64,000 bases of DNA, from assembly GCA_036571765.1 (NCBI GenBank), contig BROE01000010.1, forward strand, positions 12,849,057 to 12,913,056, read 5' to 3'. The notes under the pieces were generated by a model. The model saw only the letters and a program-made list of their open reading frames with translations, was not told the origin of the DNA and did no database searches. Shown one piece after another: positions 44,263 to 55,300 of this stretch. Position numbers and translations under genes: made by a program. Numbering within the stretch: the stretch's first letter is position 1; each line of letters opens with the position of its first letter. The DNA comes from Plecoglossus altivelis. Taxonomy: Eukaryota > Chordata > Actinopteri > Osmeriformes > Plecoglossidae.

Positions 44263-46484
44263 GTGAGTAATTCCAGTAGATGACTCTCTCTCTCCTTCCC
44301 TTCTCCCTCTCCTTCAGTCTCCCGCCCTCTCTCCTCACCCCTCTCCGTGTCTCTCACCCCCTTTGTCTCTCGCTCGGTCGAAGCCAGTGTTTCCTCCTAT
44401 TTCCTGTGAGTGGCCCTGAGTCCCTGCTGATATGATTCATGTAATTGTGAGGGGCTGTGAGATTGAGGGGTGCGTGTCGAAGGCTGTAGCAGCCTCGGAG
44501 CAGACCTCCGGTGGCTCTTTCACCACTGTGCTGCCCTCCCACTCCCCTCGCCGGGGAGTCTTTCACAGCCAATCAGGACTTATCTTTAGCATCACACACA
44601 GGGAGCTGTAAAGGAACTGTCCACAACAGCACACAAGGAAGCCCCTGCCGTTTGCACTCAGCGATAGTTAATGGCGCCACACGTGCTTAAGGCGGTGTAA
44701 CAAAGGCTTATAGATTCAACAAGTGATTTATGGTTAGGAAGTGCCTTTTAGCGCACCTGAGGTAATCAACATGTTGAGCCTTGAGGTGTCCCTTCTGTAG
44801 TGTGGGGATGGGTAATGTACTGTATGAGCATGTGGGGAAAAGATAATGTAGTTGCCATGCCAACAGTGACAAGGGAGGGGGAATGCTCTCATTTAGATGA
44901 GACTTGTGTGCGTGTCTTACCCTGTTCCTTCTGTCTATAGGGGCATATGGAGTGGTGCTCAAATGCAGGCACAAGGTAAGATGCCTGCTTCTCTTGTGTC
45001 TGTTAACCATTTTCATGATCAGCAACTACAGGGAACTTGATCCATGATCATAATGACTGACTACAGTAAATATGATTTGTTTTCATAATTACCAACCACA
45101 GTGAATTTAACCCATAATTGTCATCACCGACCACAGTGAATTTATTCCATTATTGTGATCACTGACACACTGAATTCAATGTCCATGCCAGTTTATGAAT
45201 CCAAATGATTTCTTTAGCTAATTCTTTCATTTGTTTGGTTTGCTTTGTGATTTCAGTTTTTGGAGTTGGCAGGTCAGTTCTCTGTGTGTTTGACTCACTT
45301 ATCCAGGTTAGCTGTGTAGTAGTGAGGTTAGTAAGGATTTCATTGTTGCTGTTGTCATGGCATCCCTAGACGAGTGCTTAGTAAGCGTCAGGGCAGGTCT
45401 TGTCTGCAGCTCTGTGAGGAGGGTGATCGGAGGACTTGCTCTGCGGAAAACATTCTCACAACAAGTGAGACCCAAATGTTTATCTGATCAACTTTGTGGT
45501 TGTGTTGGCAGGGGCAATAGGTTGTGTATGGGTTATAAGAGGGTCAAGTGTGTTGATTGGTATTGACCATGAATCTGTATTTATTGTTCATCAGTAATAT
45601 TGATTTGTGTTGATCTGATGAGCTGGCAAGACGTGTATAGAAGCCTTGGAAAGAATCTGGACCTTTTTTCTTTACATCTAAGGTTACACCCTCTAGTGCA
45701 CCCAGTTGACACGACTGAGCACAAAGTCGAAGTCTAGAAGAGGACAGAAGGTTGACTTCTGAATAACTTTGTACTTTTGATTTCTTCCACGAAAGAAAAG
45801 CTTGAATAATTCCTGGGTACATAATGAGAATCCAGGATATATTTTTGGCAGGGAGCTCTTGGAAAAAGAAGTGGGCCATTGAATATTTCATCCCTCTGTT
45901 CTTGGCTTTAGCTTGGTCAGTGCCACACTGACAGACAATTACACTCTCATGTAGAGAGTATAATATGGAGCTGCTATTAGAGGACATTACAGAGAACAGA
46001 GAACATTGTTACCTCACCACCACGTGTGTGTGTGTGTGTGTGAAGTAGTACAGTGCCTGTAGGAGCCTAAGGCCCCTCATTTACATGCCCCACCCCAGAT
46101 GGCTGATGGCTTACAGTACATTTTTCAGTTAAATTGCATTGATTTGTGTTTTTGCCCATACAATTAAGATTGGGCCCCCTAAAACTAACAGTCTGGCTAC
46201 TGGTACAGTAGTTTGTAATTTTTACACTGCTACACTTATATAAAGACAGAGCACTCAGTTATCAGGGAACAACAGTTACCTTCTACTTGACCGTCCAAAT
46301 AGTTTGTTTTGAAGTGTAGAGATGCGGGCAGACAAATGTGTGTGTGTGTGTGTGTGCATGTGCCTATCTTGCCTATCTTGTGCCTATCTTGATGTGCAGT
46401 CAAGGCTCATTGAACTCTGGACCCCAATGGCATTGCAGGCAACATGTATTAACCATCTTCAGAGCTTTCTCTCTCTCTCTCTTG

Positions 46485-46519
<35 letters not shown>

Positions 46520-49312
46520 ATGCGCGCACCTATGAGGAGGACAGTTTAGATGAAGATGTCAGGCAATGTGATTGGTTGACCAAATTCTGCCAAATAAAAA
46601 TTCCCAATGGTTGACATAATGTAAACAGATCTGTTATCTGTTAACAGATCCAAGCACAATGCCTTGACAAACGTAGATCACAACATACACTAAGATCCAT
46701 GCTCCGTAGCTCCCCCAGTGGCTAAGGAGATGCTCATCCTCTCTCTGGCCATAGGCCTGCCGACTCATATTCTGAACTCTAGAGTGGGAAGAGGGATTGA
46801 AATCTCATTCTCTTGTGCTCGCTTCTTTTTTTCAAACTCTCTTCTCCATTTTATTGTATGTCGTTCTGTCACTTACTGCTGCACACAGATACGCCCGCCC
46901 CCCCTTCTCTTTCTTGCTCTCTCCAACACACGCAATTATCTCTCCCCCTCTCTCTCCTTGTCTCTTTCTTGCTCTCTCTCTCTCTCTCTCCTGACCCATT
47001 TCAGAGAGTGTTTTGTCCTATTTTAGTCTGATCCATAAACATGGATCTTGGAGGCTGGAGACGGATGAAGGGAAGTATCAATGTAGAATGTCAGGGATGA
47101 AAAGGAAGGCAGGGCGTCAGAAACAAATGGAGGAGGAGAGGTAGGGTGCAAGGGAGGCAGACGGCAGCAAATTTGGTGGTGGTGGTGAGAGGCAGACAGC
47201 AGGAAGAGAGACTGGAAGAAGAGTGAGTGGGATAAAAAGAGGTGAAGAGATACTGGGAGGTAGAGAGAGATAGGAGAGGTAATGTAGGGGTGGAAAAGAG
47301 ACAAAAGAGATAAAGAAAGAAAAAAGAGAGATGGAAATAAAGACGTAGAGAGAGAGCGACAGAGGGAGTAAGATACGAGAGAGGGAGAGAGAGAGAGAGA
47401 TGGGGTAGAAAAAGTTACAAAGTTACAACTGAAGCAAATAGATGGCAGTGTGATTGAGGGAGGAGAACTAGAATGGTAGAGCGGCAAAAAGAGAGTAAGA
47501 GGTGGGGGGGGGATAGAGAGAAAGGAGAAGAGGAGAGAGAGAAAGGAAAGGTAGAGCGTTCCATCATCAGGTTAATTATCCTGCCTCGCAGGAACAGATT
47601 GTTCTAACAGCAGCCACTCAGGGGATTCCATCTCTTGGACTCTTCCTCCACCTCCTCTCTTCCTCTCCCTCATCTGCTGTCTCAGGAGGGTGAGCAAAGA
47701 ACCCCCCCCTGAGGGAATATTCTGTCTATAAAACAGGTCAAACCTTCATCACTTGTTTTTTTTATTCATCCTCATCATCCTCACAGCCATGACTGACTAC
47801 TTCGTTTCACAATACCAAAAAGCAGTTTTTTAGCTTCTCACAATCATTTGTGTAAGCACAGGTGGTTTGGAGGAAAGCTTGCCCAAAAAATCTCCAAAGA
47901 ATTCCAACCTGGTGCTTGGGGAATTCCTCATTGTTCTAACGGTAGATGTGCGAGTTCCGTTGGCGGATCACTGTTTCTGCAGCTAGAGGGCTGGAATCCT
48001 TTTCAGTGGGGAGTCGGGTATCCTGCTCTTATGGTTTTGTTTTTCCTTCACAGGAGACCAATGAGCTGGTTGCCATCAAGAAGTTTAAAGACAGTGAAGG
48101 TGAGCTGTCAGGAGTGAGTGAGTGAGTGAGAGCAAGTGAATGAGTGTGTGTGTGTGAGAGAGCAAGCGAAAGATTGACCGACAGACTGACAGACTGACCG
48201 ACTGATCTCTTCTCGCTGCCTGGGTTGGCTGAGTGTGGGGGAGGCTCCTCATGCTGTGTGTGGGGGTTGTCCTCTGCAGAGAATGAGGAGGTGAAGGAGA
48301 CCACCCTGAGAGAGCTGAAGATGCTGAGGACCCTAAAGCAGGACAACATTGTGGAGCTGAGGGAGGCCTTCCGCAGGAGAGGGAAGCTCTACCTGGTCTT
48401 TGAATACGTGGAGAGGGTCAGGACACACATACATGACCTCAGGCCCTTCTGTAGACACACCTCAAATATCCATGTGCAAACTTTACTGTGACTGCTGCGC
48501 ATGTGTGTGTTTCAGAATATGCTGGAGCTTCTGGAGGAGCTGCCTAACGGCGCTCCACCTGAGAAGGTGCGCAGCTACATCTACCAGCTCATCAAGGCCA
48601 TTCACTGGTGCCACAAGAACGAGATCGTACACCGAGGTGAGCTTGCTGTGCAGTTGGACGGGTTGGTTGGCTGGTTAGTTGTTTGATTGGCTGATTGGCT
48701 GATTGGTTGGTTGGCTGTTTGGTTGTTTGATTCGCTGGTTGGTTGTCTGTTTGACTGGCTGTTGGGTTCAGCTATTGGAGTGGGATGGTCGATTTCTTGT
48801 TCGATTGGTTAGTTGGTTGGCTGTTTGACTGCATGTTTGACTGGCTGGTTGGCTGGACTGTCCAACTTCTTTCTCTCATGAACCTGGGATTGGGTCTCTC
48901 TTTCTCCTGCCCGATTCCCCTCCACCCTGCCGCTCTCCAGACATCAAGCCTGAGAATCTCCTTATTAGTTCGGAAGATGTCCTCAAACTGTGTGATTTTG
49001 GTGAGTAGATAATCAGCACTGTCTTCGACGACACCCGCTGACTCATCCTGTCGCAGTGAGAGATTCACCTATTATTCAGCGTAAATGCCAAGTATGACTG
49101 TCAGTTAGACTGTAGGACTGTCAGTTAGACTTTGGGACAGTCAGCTAGACTGTAGGACTGATGGTTAGACTGTAGAACTGTCAGCTGGACTATGGGACTG
49201 TTTGTTACCAATAATTTCTGTTCAGCTCTGAAGGTATGTAGCTACATGTATTATCTTGGTAGGACAGGATCCCCATAAACAGTGAGTTTGTGTGTGTGGT
49301 TGTGTGTTGTGT

Positions 49313-49347
<35 letters not shown>

Positions 49348-52300
49348 GTAGGTTTTGCACGTAACCTATCAGAGGGAACTGATGCCAACTACACTGAGTA
49401 TGTTGCCACTAGATGGTACCGTTCGCCTGAACTACTGCTAGGGTGAGTCTCCGTGTGCATGCGTGCATGCACGTGTGTGTGTTTGTGTGTTGCATTGCTT
49501 TTGCAGTAGCAGCGTGTGTCCTCGTCAGTCTCCTCTCTCCTGTTCCTTGATTTAGTACCTTCTAGAACACACACACTTACTCATCCTACGCATATTTTCT
49601 CTCTTTTTCTCTTTTCTCTCTCCTCTCTCTCTTTCTCTCTTTTTCTCTCTCAGCTGTTATCTAGCTGCAGTGGGTAAAGTGGATATTGATCACATTGATA
49701 TGTATATAGGGCTAGGGTTATGTTATTGATATGTATACAGTATTAATGTATCCATTTGTATAAAGGTTTAGGGTTTTGTCAAGTGATGTGTATAGAGGTA
49801 AGGGGATTGATCTGTTTACAAGGTTAGTACATCAATGTGTATATACTGTACGGTTAAGGTATTAAAGTTGTTACGGCTCCCAAATAATATGAATAGTGTA
49901 TTGATATGTATATAGCGTTAGTTTCATATTGATATATATGGTGTCCATATCGCCCTCCCTCCTCAGCGCCCCCTATGGGAAGGCAGTGGACATGTGGTCG
50001 GTGGGGTGCATCCTAGGGGAGCTGAGCGACGGTCAGCCTCTATTTCCAGGAGAGAGTGAGATCGACCAGCTCTTCACCATCCAGAAGGTTCTAGGCCCTC
50101 TGCCTCAGGAGCAGATGAAGCTGTTCTACAACAACCCTCGCTTTCACGGACTCAGGGTAGGAAAGAGGGGACTTCTCTGGTGTCCATACTTCCCTACCTC
50201 CCTTTCTCGCTACCTCTCTCTTTCTCTCCCTCCATTTCTCTCTACCTCTCTTTGTCTCTCCCTCCCTCCCTTTTTCTCTACATCTCTCTGTTTCACCCTC
50301 CCGCCCTCCCATAGTTCTACATCCCACAGGTGAAGGTTAGGACAAGGCAGGTCTTCCTGTCTCCTCTCTTCTTCCTTCCTTCCTCCCTCGCTGCCTCCTT
50401 CCTATCCTCTCTTCCCACTGTCCTCCTGCCTCTTTCCATACTCCATTGCTTCATCCCAACCTACATCCCTTCATCCCTCCATTTCTTCATCCCTCCCTCC
50501 TTCCATCCCTCCCCCTCAACAGCAGCGTGCCCAGATAACAGCATGACTGAGAGAATCGCTGTGACTCACGCTATCAATCCGCCGGTGTGATGCGCTCGCA
50601 TCAAACTATGACAAGCGTGCGATGATGCTAACATGTTCTCAGACTCGACACGGCTCCTTGCTTGGTAACCAAAACTATTTTAGAGTGCAGACTGTCTCTC
50701 ACTCCTCTCTCTCTCCCTGTCTCTGTCTCTCTCTCTGTTTCTACCTCTCCCTCTTTTATTTCTCTTTTTGTGGCTCCCTTCCACTCTACCCCTACCTCCA
50801 CCCCCCATCTCTCTCTTTTTCTCTCTCCCCAGTTCCCAGCAGCCAATCACCCCACAACTCTGGAGAGACGCTATATGAGCATCTTGAGTGGTCTAATGTT
50901 GGACCTCATGAAGGTACGGCGATGAGGACATTGAGAGTGGAGAGGATGGTCGTGATGACGATGGCGATGACAAGGATTAGGATGATTGGGATAACGATGG
51001 TAGTGATGTTGAGAGGGATAGTAATTCTATGGTTGGTTGAAGGTCTCCCTCTATCTCGTCAAATGAGAGCAAATGTATTTGGAGAGCCTTTTTAAGAAGC
51101 ACTATCGCAAAGAGCTTCACATAAGCCAACAAAACCCACAGAACTGAACCTAACCAACTTAAACCTATAAGAAAGACAAGAACAAATGCCTAGGAAAACT
51201 TACTGAAGAAAACATGATGTGTCTTGTGTAGGTCAACCTTCACAACGACCCTACTATTTAACGATGGCTCTCTGGTGTCATCTCTCCACCAGAACCTGCT
51301 GCTGTTGAACGCTCCGGAGCGCTACCTGACGGAACAGAGCCTCAACCACCCTGTGTTCCTGCCCTTACGCCAGCTGGACAGGCCCGCCCCGCCCTCGCCC
51401 AACCCCTCCCGCTCCGCCAAGAGGAAGACCCATCACCACGGGGAAAACACAGTCCCCACCAGGTAAGCCTGTGGAAGCCGGAGCATTCCCTTCCAACGTT
51501 GACTTCAGCTGCCGATTTATGTTGCAACTTTTTGGAGCAGTCGACATCTGTACGGTGCTACTGATGTGCTAATTGAATCAAATCCATTTGTATTGATTAG
51601 TTCTTTTGACAAGCAATGGCACAGAGGGCCTCACATATGCCTGCAGAATTGCACTCACCTGAAGTCTCAAGGAAGACAAGGAAATAGTAATGAAAATGTT
51701 GAAAAAAAATTGAACACCACTCACTATCACCATAATGATGATGAAAGTGAGGATTTCAATGATAGTGATCATGAGAGTGATCAAGATGATTCATTTCTTC
51801 CACTCCAGGAGTCATGCCAGCAAATCCTCAGGTCATCGTCGCACTGGTAGTAAGGAGTGCTCCAGCCTCCCTCGTCACGGCGACCTTCACCTTGGCAATG
51901 ACAGCTTCCTCAACGGCAACAAGCCAGTCTCCTCCAGTCTAAGCCCTACCCTCCATGCCAAGAACTACAATACTCATACTTTCACCTCAACCCTCAGCCC
52001 CACCCTCCATCATAAGAACTATGTTACCCAGACCCTCAACCGCTCCACGTCCTACAGCAAGGATCTAGCCAATCACAACCTTCCACACCTCCTCAGCCCC
52101 AGGGAAACCAAGGTGGGTTTAGAAGAGATTTATTCACTTATACCTTATGTTAGCTCTATTAGCACATGTAAGTGGTATTAATCTACTTCTTATTATTATC
52201 TAACTTCTGGAAGGCAAAAATAGGAAACTAATAATATGGTTATATTGAGGAATTAATGTTTTTATTCTATTGTTATAATTTTGTAAATACATTTTTAAGG

Positions 52301-55300
52301 GGAAGACAGTGTTTGACTTCAACCTGGGTGCTCCGTTGCCGGGTGTTCCCAAGGCGACAGACCCCTCAGGTTCTGGAGGAGGAGTGAGGTACCCAACCAA
52401 GTCCTCTTCCTCCCGCTCCTCTTCCTCCTCTCAGCCGGCCGCCCGTCACCCCGCCTCCTTCCTGGAGGGGAAGACTGGCACCCTGCAGTCTGGGGGGGAC
52501 AAGCAGCATGGCCGCCACGGCAACCACACCGGTAACCATGGCACCCATGCCGGCAACCATGGCAACCTGGACTCGGCCCACGGCTCTATGTCGTCGTCAT
52601 CTAAGAGCTCCGCCTCCTACCTGAGCCTGTCCAAGAGCCACAGCGCTCTGAGTGACGCCGCTGCCTCCACCGGTGCCGCCGCTGCCAAGTCGGTCAGTAA
52701 CCTCAGTGACCCGAGGCTGCACCCTGATGACCCGTCGGCAGCCAACGCCGCTGCTGCTGGGACGACAGGAGGACGGTTTTTCCCTGCCAGCTGCATGGAC
52801 CCCCAAGGACTTCCCCCGGGGAGTCCCTCGGGTCGCCACGGAGACCGCTCCGGGCACAGCCCCTCCTCCAGGGGGGGAGGGCCCCGGATGGAGAGCAGCA
52901 CGCTGGACTCATCCGCCCGACGAACGCGCCACAAAACCACTGCCCACGGTAGGTATGCCCTGGCAAGAATGGCTTGATATGGATGGATGGACAGAAGGAT
53001 GGATGGATGGACAGATGGATGATACTGTATTCTGACGTATCACCCCCCCCTCCCCCCCCCCTTAGAGGATGCCAAGGCTCCAGAGCTGCTGGACCCAGGG
53101 GGCACCCACACCCTCCCCTCCCCCCACGAGTCCTACCCCTACGGCCTGGGCTACACGTCGCCTTTCTCCTCCCAGCAGCGGCCACACCGCCACTCCATGT
53201 ACGTGCGACGGGAGCGCCAGCGGCCCCACGGCGGGGGAGGAGGCGCAGGGGGAGGGGGCGGCGGGGCGGAGGGGACCCCAGGGGGCCTGGTGGTGGGACA
53301 GGGCGTGCCCACCAGGGCCAGCAGCCTGCAGCTCCTCTCTCCTCAGCTCCAACACCGAACGCTCACCAGGCATTCAGGGGGCTCCTCCAGGGAGGACTGC
53401 ACTGAGGACATGAGCAGGGTTGGTATGGGTTCATACACACACACAGACACACACACCATGTCTTTGTGTGTCTTTCAGTTGCCCTCTGTCTCTGCTAGTC
53501 CAGCCTGTCACTGCACCACAGCACACCTGCAGAGAAACCCTCTTTTGCTTTCACTGCAATTGCTACTTGAAGTGTCCTTGACATCGCTCAAGGTTCTATA
53601 GAGAATTGTTTTGCTTCCATTATGCTGGGAACACTGGTTAAACTCTACCATGGAAAAACAAGTCTACCTAGTGTAGCGATGCAGTCATTTAAAGCAATAG
53701 AGTTCTTTTTTTAACCAAGTTCTGCATCATGCTTTTTCAGTCTGCTAATGTGCGGTCAGTGAGTGAGTAAGTGAGTGAATGAGTGCGTGAGTGAGAGGGA
53801 GAGAGAGAGAGAGAGTAAGAGAGAGAGAGAGAAAGAGAAAGAAGGAGAGATAGGGTGTGTGAGTGAGTGAGCTGCTTCAGTCCGCTTGACCTGCGTGTGT
53901 TGTCTACAGGGCGAGCAGCCCCCCCCTAAAGAGATGACCCCCCACCCTCGGCCCCTCGCCAAGGACCCCTCCAGGGAGAACGCTTCAGCCTTTCACACAC
54001 AGCTCTCTAAGAACGAGGTCCGACTCCTCATCCCCAACCTCACAAGCACTCACGCTCTCCACGGTCACACGTATGTGCTCACACTGTCCCCACAGTCAGA
54101 CTCATACACACTTACTCACAACCCCCATGGTCCCACATACACACATAGTCTTCACCGTCAAACACCCATGGACAACCCCTGCCTCACAAACACACACAAC
54201 CTCGCTCTGAGGTTCCAGCAACACTCACATGCGAAGTTTTTTCACCCCCCTCCAATAGACGCTTTTTGAAGAACTCAACTCTTCACATTTCTCCCCAACT
54301 CTCTAAAAAAGCATATTTATATGTGCCGCTTCTACCTGTCAGCACATTCAGCACACCCCCCTCCTAACTGTATGTCTGTGTTTTTACTGTGCAGACAAAC
54401 TAATGAGGTTAACACACTCACTGTTAACACACGGCTGTTCTTTAGTAGTTTGTCATTGCAAGTATTGACACTACTACGCTTTTCTTCCACAATCAACATG
54501 TCGTAACCCCCCTGAAAGATTCAAGTCAAAGGACTCTGAACACGCAGTCCCTCCCAAACCCCCATCTAGCGCTGTCACTGGCTGATGATGTCATCTGTGT
54601 GTGCCAGGCGGGAATGTACCATGAGCCCCACTTGGAGGACGGCGCTCCGTCTAAAGAGAACTGCATGATCTTCACTGACTCCATGCCTCGCAGGGTCGGT
54701 AGCTTCTACAGAGGTACTCACCCCGCACACACCTCAAACACAATACACGCCCACCCCAAGCTGCACTTACCTCACACAAACATTCAATGATACCCCACGC
54801 ACCTTCAGCACATCTCAAATAATATCTCACACACAACACATACGCCTCACGACGCAGCCTCTTTGTCTATCTCTCTCTGTCCCTCTCGCCTTTGTCCAGT
54901 CCCCTCCCCTAGACCGGATAACTCCTCCTTTCACGATGGCGCAGGCCAAAGCAGAGGAGGTGTCGTCTCGGGAGACGCCATTGCCATGGGCAACCACTCG
55001 AAACGCCAGACAGCTTTTGAATGGTGAGCCAGCAAAAGTTGACTTAGCCTAGCAGTTGAGTCCCCAGGGTTCTTGCCCAATGCAGGATGTAAGTGGTTAG
55101 AATCCTGTTCCAAGTGCCCACTGCACCGTGTGACGCTTGTGATTCCAGTGTATATTCCTCTCCTTTTCCTTCTTCCATTATTCTTGTTCTACCCCCCTCC
55201 CCCCATATTTGACTCTTCCTGCCTTCTCTCTGTCCACACTGTGGAACCTCATACATGTACCCCTCACTCTCTTTTTATCCCTCCCCCTCTATTACCCACC

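Noticed and set aside
45544..45987. 147-codon minus-strand frame in a cdkl5 intron
   Set aside because: Mixed composition made it worth a look, but I see no conserved domain, promoter or splice support; likely chance.
54018..54269. Extension of the cdkl5 frame beyond 54017
   Set aside because: The continuation is CA-rich His/Thr/Pro sequence; splicing at 54017 to 54608 restores the conserved tail.
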